From Paraburkholderia rhizosphaerae (lineage in GTDB: Bacteria; Pseudomonadota; Gammaproteobacteria; Burkholderiales; Burkholderiaceae): a stretch of DNA of 64,000 bases. Position numbers and translations under genes: made by a program. Positions within the stretch are counted from its first letter, which is position 1. Every line of letters begins with the position of its first letter. Of this stretch, positions 53,967-62,334 are shown in pieces. The stretch lies in contig NZ_SORE01000002.1 of the NCBI RefSeq assembly GCF_004366595.1, forward strand, positions 186,001 through 250,000, read 5' to 3'. A model generated the notes under the pieces. It saw only the letters and a program-made list of their open reading frames with translations, was not told where the DNA came from and did no database searches.

Positions 53967-55295
53967 TTGCAGTTCAAACTACCGACTACGGCGACAGCGC
54001 CGTTTTGCCCGGCGGAAGTGCAGGGTTCCGTCGCCGTCACGCCCGGCGCACCGTTCTGGAAACGGATTTTGCAGTTCGCGGGCCCCGGCCTGCTGGTATC
54101 GATCGGCTATATGGACCCGGGCAACTGGGCGACCGATATCGAAGCAGGATCGCGCTACGGCTATAGCCTGCTGTTCGTTGTCGTGCTGTCGAGCCTCGCC
54201 GCGATGGTGCTGCAGTGCCTGAGCATGCGCCTGGGCATCGCGACCGGCAGGGATCTCGCGCAACTGTCGCGGGACCGCTATTCGCCGGGTGTGGTGCGCG
54301 GCCAGTGGGTGCTCGCTGAGCTATCGATCGTCGCATGCGATCTTGCCGAAGTGCTCGGCGGCGCACTCGCGTTTCACCTGCTGTTCAAGATTTCGCTGAC
54401 CGCCGGCGTGTTGCTCACCGCGCTCGACACGCTGATTGTGCTGGGTCTGCAAGGCAAGAAGTTTCGAGATCTCGAGGCAATCATCCTCGGGCTGATCGCG
54501 ACGATCGGCGTCGGCTTTATTATCCAGCTCATTCTGGTGAAGCCGGCCTGGTCAGAGGTCGCGCATGGCCTCGTGCCGTCGCTGCAGGCGGTGGGCAGCC
54601 GCGAGCCGCTGTACCTCGCGATCGGCATTCTCGGCGCGACGGTGATGCCGCACAACCTGTATCTGCATTCGTCGGTGGTGCAAACGCGCTCGGTCAAGCG
54701 CAATTCGAAGGGCATTGCGTCGGCCATATCGATGTCGCGCATCGATACGATCGCGTCGCTGACACTCGCGCTACTCATCAACGCGGCCATACTGATTCTG
54801 GCCGCCGCCGCATTTCATGCGACCGGCCACGATCAGGTGACCGACATCGAGGATGCATACAAGCTGCTGGCGCCGATCGTCGGCACGGGTTTCGCGGCCA
54901 TTCTGTTCGCGGTGACGCTGCTCGCTTCGGGGCAAAGCTCGACCTTCACCGGCACGGTCGCGGGCCAGGTGATCATGGAAGGCTTTATCAACATGAATAT
55001 CCCATGCTGGCAGCGCCGGCTGATCACGCGCGCGCTCGCGCTGATCCCCGCGTTGATCGGCATTCAGCTATTGGGTAACGCGGCGGTCGGCGAATTGCTG
55101 GTCGCGAGCCAGGTCGTGCTGAGTCTGCAATTGCCGTTTGCACTGTATCCGCTGATCCGGATGACCGACGATCGTACGCTGATGGGCGAGTTCGCGAATC
55201 GGCTGCCGACGCGGATCGTCGCGTGGGCGCTGTTCGTCGTGATCAGCGCCGCGAACCTGTGGCTGGTCTTGCAGACGATCGGATTGCTTTCGTGA
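53967..55295 (+). CDS. mntH: Nramp-type Mn/Fe transporter MntH
   Basis: A 442-residue proton-coupled divalent metal importer with about 11 membrane segments. Metal-binding motifs DPGNWATD (around 51-58) and MPHNLYLHSS (around 228-237) are intact. The start is uncertain: the best family fit uses TTG at 53967, which has GAGGG upstream, and the next in-frame Met lies inside the conserved part. It follows the flavoprotein gene by 63 bases and converges with flhC across a 24-bp palindrome. Confidence 0.9.
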   Translation: MQFKLPTTATAPFCPAEVQGSVAVTPGAPFWKRILQFAGPGLLVSIGYMDPGNWATDIEAGSRYGYSLLFVVVLSSLAAMVLQCLSMRLGIATGRDLAQLSRDRYSPGVVRGQWVLAELSIVACDLAEVLGGALAFHLLFKISLTAGVLLTALDTLIVLGLQGKKFRDLEAIILGLIATIGVGFIIQLILVKPAWSEVAHGLVPSLQAVGSREPLYLAIGILGATVMPHNLYLHSSVVQTRSVKRNSKGIASAISMSRIDTIASLTLALLINAAILILAAAAFHATGHDQVTDIEDAYKLLAPIVGTGFAAILFAVTLLASGQSSTFTGTVAGQVIMEGFINMNIPCWQRRLITRALALIPALIGIQLLGNAAVGELLVASQVVLSLQLPFALYPLIRMTDDRTLMGEFANRLPTRIVAWALFVVISAANLWLVLQTIGLLS

Positions 55296-55296
55296 A

Positions 55297-55320
55297 ACCG
55301 GTGCGCCGCGGCGCACCGGT
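55297..55320. terminator. Palindrome between convergent mntH and flhC
   Basis: ACCGGTGCGCCG followed by CGGCGCACCGGT, a perfect 24-bp palindrome two bases after the mntH stop. It would form a strong stem and could end transcription on either strand, though no T run follows. Confidence 0.6.
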
Positions 55321-55347
55321 AGCGGGGTGGGGCTCAGGGAAAGTCGC

Positions 55348-55998
55348 TCAAGCAGCGACCAGAGCGATAGCGGGGTTCAGCTCGATTTCGACGTCGGTAA
55401 CCGGTTCGGCAACCTGCGGCGCGCTTTGCGGCACTTGCGGTGTTTGCGGTTGCGACACCTGCGGTGCAACCTTCGCGGCCGCCGCTTTCTTCGTTTTGCC
55501 CGCGCGCGACGGCGGCTGGCATGCGCCGCATACGACGTTGTGCTGCAGGTCGTGCTTGTGCGCAACGAACTTGCCGCTGCAGCGGCAGCAGCGTGTGAGT
55601 TGCAGAATGTCGGCGTCGAAGAAACGCACGAGCGTCCACGCACGCGTCAGATCCAGCACCGGCTCGGCTTGCGCGTGGTTGCAATGCTCGAGATAGAGCC
55701 GGTAGCCCTTGGTCAGCGCGTCGAGGTGCGAGCAGCGCGCCTCGTTCTTCAGAAACAGGTACGTGTTATAGAACAGCGACGCGTGGATGTTCGCAAGCCA
55801 CGTCATGTACCAGTCGGCCGAGAACGGCAGCATGCCCTTAGGTGGCGATGCGCCCTTCACCTCGCGATACAGACGGATCATGCGGTCGCGGGACAGCGTC
55901 AATTCGCTTTCCAGTACCTGCATGCGCGCGCCGAGTTCGATCAGCGCGATTGCGCGAAACACTTCTTGCGCGTCTTCGGTCAAGCTTCGCTTGAGCAT
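55348..55998 (-). CDS. flhC: Flagellar master regulator FlhC
   Basis: A 216-residue FlhC, partner of FlhD in the hexameric activator of class II flagellar genes. The zinc site Cys137, Cys140, Cys157 and Cys160 is intact (RCCRCSGKF and CGACQ). ATG 55998 is chosen on AAGGGA and family length; the frame is open upstream into the flhD gap. The C terminus extends about 45 residues beyond the zinc fold as a Lys/Ala then Pro/Gln/Val-rich tail (VAPQVSQPQTPQVPQ), a lineage feature. It lies 13 bases after flhD. Confidence 0.94.
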   Translation of the reverse strand: MLKRSLTEDAQEVFRAIALIELGARMQVLESELTLSRDRMIRLYREVKGASPPKGMLPFSADWYMTWLANIHASLFYNTYLFLKNEARCSHLDALTKGYRLYLEHCNHAQAEPVLDLTRAWTLVRFFDADILQLTRCCRCSGKFVAHKHDLQHNVVCGACQPPSRAGKTKKAAAAKVAPQVSQPQTPQVPQSAPQVAEPVTDVEIELNPAIALVAA

Positions 55999-56011
55999 GG
56001 CAGTCCCTTTA

Positions 56012-56332
56012 TTAGGCGAACTGCTCTGCGGGTTGGCCGGCAAGCAGAATCGCCGCGTGCGTCGAAGCGACTTCCGCATGCTTCGCCGTTTGCGTCAACG
56101 CCGACAACATCGTGTGATCGTTGAAGCGGAAAAAGCATAAAAGCTGGTCGGAAGAGGCCAGCTTGACGATCTGCGCGAGAGACAGACCAGCAAGCAAATC
56201 GGCCAATTCCGACGACAGACCCAGCCGGAACATGCCGACTGGCTTGTCCTCGCGCAACATGCGTTGCGCGAGCATGATGTACGACAGGTTGATCTCGCGG
56301 ATTGAATCCAGCGTCTCGCTGCTACGGTCCAT
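56012..56332 (-). CDS. flhD: Flagellar master regulator FlhD
   Basis: A 106-residue FlhD. It shows the family pattern REINLSYIMLAQRML, then GLSSELADLLAGLSLAQIVKLA and CFFRF. With FlhC it activates class II flagellar promoters. First gene of flhDC; its long upstream region is expected to hold complex control sites. Confidence 0.95.
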   Translation of the reverse strand: MDRSSETLDSIREINLSYIMLAQRMLREDKPVGMFRLGLSSELADLLAGLSLAQIVKLASSDQLLCFFRFNDHTMLSALTQTAKHAEVASTHAAILLAGQPAEQFA

Positions 56333-56920
56333 TTTCTCGTTTCCCGAAGCCCCGATTGTTTGCCGGCCTTGGTGAGCCGTTATGGTCTATCGCGTCGACG
56401 GAAACGTTTGCTCCGATCACGCATGGCCGCTCTGAAACAACTGGCGACTCTTTGATACAGGTCGTTACATTTCGTAACAGCCTGGGGCGAATTGTATGAA
56501 GTCATTTTGGGAAAAGCAATCCCTTTCTCAAAATTTTGTCGCGAAAAGTCGACGCAATTCCGGTAAGTTTTTCACAAAGCCGTAATAGTCTTTCGCGAAT
56601 CAATAACTGCCGTGTCAATGATCGCTGAGAGGCTTGCTGCATAAGGGATGCAGGAAAAATTTCCGGGTATTGTCAACGACTAGTCGCGGAGTCTCCATGC
56701 GTAAATTTCTTTGAGAAAGGGAAAAGCAAGGGATTGGCGTTCGCGGTAAAAAATGCGGAGATTCGCTCGGTCACGCGAAAGGCCGATTTGTAACGGATAT
56801 GCGGAATAGATGTAACAGGTCGACGCGCATTTGTAACTTGTAAACTGACCAGCCGTGCCGCCGCGGCGGCGCACCGGGACGCTTGTCGACTGATGTGGTG
56901 TGCGTTGCCGGGCGGGGTAT
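56333..56920. other. flhDC control region
   Basis: A 588-base gene-free and AT-rich region upstream of flhD. It holds an inverted repeat GTTAC, five bases, GTAAC at 56464-56478, about 130 bases before flhD, and repeated TGTAAC or TTGTAAC words near 56790-56845. flhDC promoters are known to receive many inputs; the sites here are candidates. No small gene was recognised. Confidence 0.55.
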
Positions 56921-57790
56921 TCAGGGCTGTGCGCCGGTGTCGTCTTCTGGCGTGGCCTGCGCCGCGGCGAGTCTTCGCAAGGTGTCGGCCGTCTGCTGAT
57001 CGGCCGGGAAGAACGCTTCAATCGCGAGTTCCGACAGCGTCACGTCGACGGGCGTGCCAAACACGGTTGTCGTGCTGAAGAAGGACAGCACGCCGTGCGG
57101 CGTATCAAGTCGCAGCGGCACGGCAATCTGGTTGAGCGGCGCGTCATCGGACGCCGTGCTCTGCGCGCCGGCGGGTGCCGCGTAGCGGGCCAGTTCGTCG
57201 TATAGCGCGGCCAGCGTGGCGTCGCCGCTCACTTCTATCTGCCGTTGGAGGCGCGCGAGCAGATGTGCGCGCCATGTGTGCCAGTTAACGATCGACGACG
57301 CGATGCCGTCAGGATGCAGGCTCAGCCTCAGCGCGTTGACCGGAGGCGCGAGCAACGCGGCTTGCGCGGATTCGATGAGCGGCGCGAGCGCGCGATTTGT
57401 CGCGACAATCGTCCAGTGCCGGTCGACGGCGATCGCCGGATAGGGTTCGTGTCCCTTCAGCACGCGATCGACCGCTTCACGCGCGGCGTCGAGCTGCGGA
57501 TCGGACAGCGGCCGCTCGCGAAAGAGCGGCGCGTAGCCGGCAGCGACAAGCAGCGCATTGCGTGCGCGCAACGGCACGTCGAGCCGTTCTGCCAGGTGCA
57601 TGATCATTTCGCGGCTCGGCGTCGCGCGGCCCGATTCGACAAAGCTCAAATGGCGCGTCGAGATATCGGCTTCGGATGCGAGCAGCAACTGACTCATCCG
57701 CCGGCGTTGCCGCCATTCGCGCAGCAGGTCGCCGACTGGGCGGTTGGTCGGCGCGGCCCGCTCGCCAACGGAGATCGTGTAGGTGTCCAT
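56921..57790 (-). CDS. XRE-family regulator, MmyB-like
   Basis: A 289-residue regulator with an N-terminal Cro/CI helix-turn-helix (about 20-75; LREWRQRRRMSQLLLASEADISTR in part) and an MmyB-like ligand-binding domain (about 100-270) with ERPLSDPQLDAAREAVDRVL in part, DRHWTIVATNRAL and LNQIAVPLRLDT. It is divergent from a SnoaL-like protein. A palindrome ATTAC-N7-GTAAT lies 35 bases before its start, and a second lies near the SnoaL gene, so autoregulation and control of that gene are likely. Confidence 0.86.
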   Translation of the reverse strand: MDTYTISVGERAAPTNRPVGDLLREWRQRRRMSQLLLASEADISTRHLSFVESGRATPSREMIMHLAERLDVPLRARNALLVAAGYAPLFRERPLSDPQLDAAREAVDRVLKGHEPYPAIAVDRHWTIVATNRALAPLIESAQAALLAPPVNALRLSLHPDGIASSIVNWHTWRAHLLARLQRQIEVSGDATLAALYDELARYAAPAGAQSTASDDAPLNQIAVPLRLDTPHGVLSFFSTTTVFGTPVDVTLSELAIEAFFPADQQTADTLRRLAAAQATPEDDTGAQP

Positions 57791-57820
57791 GCTGGCGATG
57801 ATAGCTAATGCTCGCCGTTA

Positions 57821-57845
57821 GTCCATTACCTCAGAGGTAATGGAC
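57821..57845. promoter_or_regulatory. Operator 1 of the XRE regulator
   Basis: GTCCATTACCTC, one base, GAGGTAATGGAC: a perfect 12-bp inverted repeat 31 bases upstream of the XRE regulator. It contains ATTAC-N7-GTAAT (57825-57841), which recurs at 58014-58030. Confidence 0.75.
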
Positions 57846-58013
57846 TGCGAGATCGCGCTCGCCTGTTGAGCTTTCGCCGCGTCTTCCTTCCGCGTTCGCG
57901 ATCGGAATACATCGGCGCGTATGGGTGTTTTGTACGCGTAGGCTGTTTCGATCTGCCGTCCTTATGCAGTGCGAGAGGTTCGTCGAACACGCGCCGCTTC
58001 GCGGTGCGAACTC

Positions 58014-58030
58014 ATTACCTCGCACGTAAT
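58014..58030. promoter_or_regulatory. Operator 2 of the XRE regulator
   Basis: ATTACCTCGCACGTAAT, the same ATTAC-N7-GTAAT arms and spacing as the first operator, including the CTC after the left arm. It lies about 105 bases upstream of the SnoaL-like gene, so it probably controls that transcript. Confidence 0.7.
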
Positions 58031-58133
58031 CGACTTCCGGCTGCGCATCGCAGAACCTTCAGTCAGAGCTTGCCGCGACTTGAAACGCGTGAGCAGGTCT
58101 CGACCGAATCCAACCCTATTGAAGGAATCTGTG

Positions 58134-58502
58134 ATGAATGCGCACACCGCTTTGATCGACCGCTATTTCGACATCTGGAACGAAACCGACGCAGGCCGCC
58201 GTCTGACGCTCATTGCACAAACATGGGCGAGCGACGCGACCTATGTCGACCCGCTGCTATCCGCGCAGTCTCACGACGGCATCGACGCGATGATCCGCGC
58301 GGTGCATGAGCGTTTTCCGCGCCACACGTTTCGACGTACGACAGCCGTCGACGGGTTCGCGGACCGCTTGCGCTTTTCGTGGGAACTGTCGAGCCCGGAC
58401 GGGGTTTCGATCGTCAAGGGTTCGGATTTCGGTCAGGTCGATGCGGACGGACGTCTGCGCACGATGACCGGTTTTCTCGATGAAGTACCGGGCGCGGCCT
58501 GA
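58134..58502 (+). CDS. SnoaL-like nuclear-transport-factor-2-fold protein
   Basis: A 122-residue protein of the SnoaL/NTF2-like fold. Landmarks are LIDRYFDIWNETDAGRR, WASDATYVDP and GSDFGQVDADGRL. Such proteins bind or isomerise small hydrophobic molecules; the ligand is unknown. The start follows GAAGGAATCTGTG. It is the likely target of the divergent XRE regulator and is followed by a small membrane protein gene after 34 bases. Confidence 0.8.
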   Translation: MNAHTALIDRYFDIWNETDAGRRLTLIAQTWASDATYVDPLLSAQSHDGIDAMIRAVHERFPRHTFRRTTAVDGFADRLRFSWELSSPDGVSIVKGSDFGQVDADGRLRTMTGFLDEVPGAA

Positions 58503-58536
58503 TCGCAACTATCAAAACGGAGAAGGAGAACTGGAA

Positions 58537-58776
58537 ATGCATGAGCCCGTTGCCGTGTCGTCCCCCGCGAAGTTTGCGCGCGCGCTTGGCGTCGTCGATG
58601 CGTTGTCTGTCGCGATCGCGGGTTTCGCGTTGTTCGCCGGAACGCGTGCGTTCACGTTCCTCGCACTGGTCGCACTGCGCGACCCGGTGCTCGGCGGGTC
58701 GGGGCTCATGCTGCTGGCGCTGGTTGGCTGGATCAGATGGTGTTGCAGGCATATGGTGAAGGGGACCTGGCTTTGA
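58537..58776 (+). CDS. Small membrane protein
   Basis: A 79-residue protein with two hydrophobic segments (about 18-40 and 43-66), probably an inner-membrane hairpin. The ATG follows AAGGAGAA, a strong ribosome site. It lies in the XRE-controlled transcript after the SnoaL-like gene. No family recognised with confidence. Confidence 0.65.
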   Translation: MHEPVAVSSPAKFARALGVVDALSVAIAGFALFAGTRAFTFLALVALRDPVLGGSGLMLLALVGWIRWCCRHMVKGTWL

Positions 58777-59152
58777 GCGACAGCTGCCGCGTCGCACGGC
58801 AAAGCACGTGAATGCCGCTATCCGGCGTGCTGGGGTCCTGACGAATACGCTCACGCGCAAGATCGCGTCGGCGAGCGTCGCGTCGATCACCGCACGTTCA
58901 AACCCACGCTACTGTCCACGCGGTAATGACCGCAAGTCCGACCCGGCACGCCTCGATAAAACGTGACAACATCTGCGCGAGAACGCGAGTCTTCGCTCTC
59001 CTGTCGTTCAATGCGATGTCGTACTGAATCGACGTTTTCAGTCGAACAATCGATGAATGAATTCTTGTCACTTGAGTCATGAAACAGAAGCATGAGTAAG
59101 CTCATCACTGTCATACCACCTGGCAGCAGCGTATATCGTATCGGAGACGATC
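58777..59152. other. Gene-free stretch
   Basis: A 376-base region with no convincing gene, repeat or stem-loop. It precedes the FixJ-type regulator and presumably holds its promoter, but no clear element was found. Confidence 0.5.
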
Positions 59153-59854
59153 ATGCACGGTGAGCCAGCAGGTCTCCCGGTCGAGATCGCGCAGGACGCG
59201 ATCGTCTATGTGATCGATGACGACGAGGCAATACTCGAGGCCATCGGGGCTCTGCTCAGATCCGTTGGTGTGTGCGCCGAACTGTTTTCCAGCGGACAGG
59301 ATTTCTTTGCGCATCCGCTGCCCGACGTGCCCGCGTGTCTCGTGCTTGACGTGCGATTGCGCGGGCAAAGCGGGCTCGTCGTGCAGCAACAGATCGTCGC
59401 GCAGAAAATAAGGATACCGATCGTATTCATGACCGCGCACGGTGATATCGCGATGTCGGTCAGGGCAATGAAGGCGGGCGCCGTCGATTTCCTCGCGAAG
59501 CCGTTTCGCGATCAGGACCTGCTCGATGCGGTGACGCGCGCGCTGGTCGCCGACGAAGAGCGTCGCGAGGCCGACCGTTCGTTTGCGGATCTGCGACGCC
59601 GCTACGCACTATTGACGCCGCGCGAACGGCAGGTCATGGCGCGCGTGGTGAACGGCCTGCGCAACCGGCAAATTGCGGATGAGATGAATCTGAGCGAAAA
59701 CACGACGAAGTTTCACCGCAACCAGGCAATGAAAAAGATGGAGTCGAAATCGCTGGTCGACTTTGTGCTGATGGGCGGCGTGCTCGGATTGCAGGAAGCG
59801 CCGGACGATTCGTCCGCGCGAAGTTTGACGAAGCTTCCCGGCGACGCTGCGTGA
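59153..59854 (+). CDS. FixJ/NarL-type response regulator, orphan
   Basis: A 233-residue two-component regulator: receiver domain 16-130 with acidic pocket Asp22-24, phospho-acceptor Asp66 in CLVLDVRLRG, Thr94 and Lys116 (FLAKPF); LuxR helix-turn-helix about 150-215 (LTPRERQVMARVVNGLRNRQIADEMNL in part). The spacing is that of the FixJ/TodT/StyR branch. No sensor kinase is adjacent, so the signal and partner are unknown. ATG 59153 follows GGAGA. Confidence 0.85.
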   Translation: MHGEPAGLPVEIAQDAIVYVIDDDEAILEAIGALLRSVGVCAELFSSGQDFFAHPLPDVPACLVLDVRLRGQSGLVVQQQIVAQKIRIPIVFMTAHGDIAMSVRAMKAGAVDFLAKPFRDQDLLDAVTRALVADEERREADRSFADLRRRYALLTPRERQVMARVVNGLRNRQIADEMNLSENTTKFHRNQAMKKMESKSLVDFVLMGGVLGLQEAPDDSSARSLTKLPGDAA

Positions 59855-59892
59855 CGCGTATGGGCGTCGACCGTTGTGCGCGCATATAACAA

Positions 59893-59922
59893 GCGGGGCG
59901 GCTCGTAGTACGACCGCCCCGC
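59893..59922. terminator. Stem-loop between convergent genes
   Basis: GCGGGGCGG (59893-59901) pairs with CCGCCCCGC (59914-59922), with TCGTA and TACGA pairing inside. It separates the response regulator from the aldolase gene. It lacks a T run. Confidence 0.6.
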
Positions 59923-59968
59923 CACCATGTAGTCCGGGCAAACGATGCCCGCCCGTCCACGCGTTTTG

Positions 59969-60865
59969 TTAGTTCTTGACCACCGACGCTTGGTAAATCT
60001 GGTCGATTGCCTTCGACAGCGTCGAATTGAACTCTTGATCGCTCATCGATTTCTTCAGATCGTTGATCAACGCACGCGAGAAGCTCGCGATCATGCCGTT
60101 GTTCGACGCAAGGCGCTCGCATGCGTCGTCGAGCGTATAGCCACCCGACAGTGCGACGACGCGCACGACACGCGGGTGTTCGATCAGCGGAAGATAAAAG
60201 TCCGGCACTTCCGGCAGCGTGAGCTTGATCATCACGTTGGTCGTCTCCGGCAATGCGTTGAGGCCTTTGTGCAACTCGGCAAGCAGCACCTTCTCCGCGC
60301 CGGCCTTGTCCGGCGCCTTGATCGACACTTCCGGCTCGAGAATCGGCACCAGACCGTGCTTGCTGATCTGCGCGCCGAACTCGAATTGCTGCTTGACGAT
60401 CGCGGCGATTCCCGCGGCCGAATTCTGATTGATCAGCGAGCGCATTTTCGTGCCGAAGATGCCGAGCTTCACGGCACGCTCGAGCAGCGCGTCGAGCCCC
60501 GGGATCGGCTTCATCAGGCGCACACCGTCGGCTTCTTCGACCAGACCTTTGTCGACTTTCAAAAACGGCACGACGCCACGGTCTTCCCATAGAAACGATG
60601 GCACCGGCTTGCCCTGCGCCTGGCCGTCCATCGTCTGTTCGAACAGGATTGCGCCGACCACCTTGTCGCCGGTGAACGACGGCGCGGTAATGATGCGCGT
60701 GCGCATCTCGTGCATCAGCTTGAACATTTCGGCGTCGCCGCTATACGCGTCGTCCGGAATTCCGTATTGCCGCAATGCACCGGGCGTCGAACCGCCGCTC
60801 TGATCGAGCGCCGCGATGAATCCCGGCTTGTCAGTCATCTGTGCAAGCATTTTTGCGTTTGCCAT
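59969..60865 (-). CDS. Fructose-bisphosphate aldolase, class I
   Basis: A 298-residue class I aldolase, which splits fructose 1,6-bisphosphate via a Schiff-base lysine. Landmarks are GFIAALDQSGGSTPGALRQYG in part, PFLKVDKGL, LEPEVSIKAPDK and KLTLPE (the likely Schiff-base area). It is the short bacterial class I type with typical length. ATG 60865 follows GGAG; an upstream Met at 60886 lacks a site. It is a single gene, with a stem-loop downstream. Confidence 0.88.
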   Translation of the reverse strand: MANAKMLAQMTDKPGFIAALDQSGGSTPGALRQYGIPDDAYSGDAEMFKLMHEMRTRIITAPSFTGDKVVGAILFEQTMDGQAQGKPVPSFLWEDRGVVPFLKVDKGLVEEADGVRLMKPIPGLDALLERAVKLGIFGTKMRSLINQNSAAGIAAIVKQQFEFGAQISKHGLVPILEPEVSIKAPDKAGAEKVLLAELHKGLNALPETTNVMIKLTLPEVPDFYLPLIEHPRVVRVVALSGGYTLDDACERLASNNGMIASFSRALINDLKKSMSDQEFNSTLSKAIDQIYQASVVKN

Positions 60866-61295
60866 GAGCGTTTCTCCGTGAGCCAATCAAAAACCGCTAC
60901 AAAGCGCACCCTGCGTTGGGTCCGTTGAATTCCTCGACATCAAAGTGTACTGGCATTGGCGGGCACGCTAGTGAAAACGACGCGACACCGTCGACAGGCG
61001 GACGGCAAAGCGGCCGTGGGTGCAATTTTGCCGTGTCAGTAAGCAACGGATGTGCCGCACATTCCGTCCGCTTCGCCACGCTGCACCGGGCATTAGGTGA
61101 AAACCCCGAGAGCTCTGTGTCATGCGGCGGCAGCCTTGCGCGGCGGGACTTCAGCGCGCATCGCATGCTCTGTCGGATGAGAATGCGTGTGAAATCAAAG
61201 TAACGGTGCTTGTTACGATCATCTCAATAAAGTACGATTGGTTGCTAACAAACCATCAGCCGTTGCTGTGCATTGCACAAAACCGCGAACGTCTC
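60866..61295. other. Divergent control region of aldolase and deoC
   Basis: A 430-base region without a recognisable gene. The deoC frame is open from 61122, but that stretch has no family similarity. Near its right end is an inverted repeat TGGTT, seven bases, AACCA at 61239-61255, about 40 bases before deoC, a candidate operator. The 61200-61260 part is AT-rich. Confidence 0.5.
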
Positions 61296-62306
61296 ATGCC
61301 TGAAGCTTCCACCTTGTCTTCTTCGGTCGTTGCGCTTGCGCGCGGCGCCGTTGTTCATCCCGCGCGCAATCCCGGCGCGCCGTTCGACGCGTCGTGGTTC
61401 GACGACCTGCGCGTCAATCAGTCCGCTGTCGAGCGGCGCACTGCCACGCTCGGCACGCGCCGCACCGTCAAGAAAGACGCGCAGGCCGCGTGGCTGCTGA
61501 AAGCGATCACCTGCATCGATCTCACGACGCTCAGCGGCGACGACACCGAAGGCCGCGTGCGCCGTTTGTGCGCGAAAGCGCGTCAGCCGGTGCGCGCGGA
61601 CATCCTTGCGGAGCTCGGTATCGCGCCGCATGGGATCACGACCGGCGCGGTGTGCGTGTATCACCGTTTCGTCGCGACCGCGGTCGACGCGCTGCGCGGC
61701 AGCGGCATTCCGGTTGCCGCGGTGTCGACAGGCTTTCCCGCCGGGCTGAATCCGCACGAACTGAAACTGAAAGAGATCGAAGCGTCGGTAGCGGACGGTG
61801 CCGAAGAAATCGACATCGTCGTCACGCGCGAGTACGTGCTGACCGGCAACTGGCGTGCGCTCTATGACGAAGTGCGCGACTTCCGCGCCGCGTGCGGCGC
61901 CGCGCACCTGAAGGCAATTCTCGCGACCGGCGATATTCGCACGCTGTCGAACGTTGCGCGCGCATCGATGGTGTGCATGATGGCCGGCGCCGATTTCATC
62001 AAGACGTCGACCGGCAAGGAAGGCGTCAACGCGACGCTCGACGTGTCGCTCGTGATGGTGCGGATGATTCGCGAATACCACGCGCGCACTGGCGTGCTGA
62101 TCGGCTTCAAGCCGGCGGGCGGCGTCTCGGATGCGAAGACGGCGCTGCTGTATCAGATACTGATGAAGGAAGAACTCGGGCGCGCATGGCTCGAGCCGGA
62201 ACTGTTCCGTATCGGCGCATCGAGTTTGCTCGCCGATATCGAGCGTCAGCTCGAACATCACGCGAGCGGCCGTTACTCCGCCTTCAACCGTCACCCCGTT
62301 GCATAA
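61296..62306 (+). CDS. deoC: Deoxyribose-phosphate aldolase DeoC
   Basis: A 336-residue class I aldolase cleaving 2-deoxyribose 5-phosphate to acetaldehyde and glyceraldehyde 3-phosphate. The Schiff-base lysine is in GADFIKTSTGKEG and the second lysine in IGFKPAGGVSD. It belongs to the longer DeoC type (about 330 residues) with an extended N terminus, not the 250-residue E. coli type. The start is by alignment; the ribosome site is weak. It is followed 28 bases later by an aldehyde dehydrogenase, which would oxidise the acetaldehyde. Confidence 0.92.
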   Translation: MPEASTLSSSVVALARGAVVHPARNPGAPFDASWFDDLRVNQSAVERRTATLGTRRTVKKDAQAAWLLKAITCIDLTTLSGDDTEGRVRRLCAKARQPVRADILAELGIAPHGITTGAVCVYHRFVATAVDALRGSGIPVAAVSTGFPAGLNPHELKLKEIEASVADGAEEIDIVVTREYVLTGNWRALYDEVRDFRAACGAAHLKAILATGDIRTLSNVARASMVCMMAGADFIKTSTGKEGVNATLDVSLVMVRMIREYHARTGVLIGFKPAGGVSDAKTALLYQILMKEELGRAWLEPELFRIGASSLLADIERQLEHHASGRYSAFNRHPVA

Positions 62307-62334
62307 CGTTGCATCTGCAAGCAAACCGATTCTC

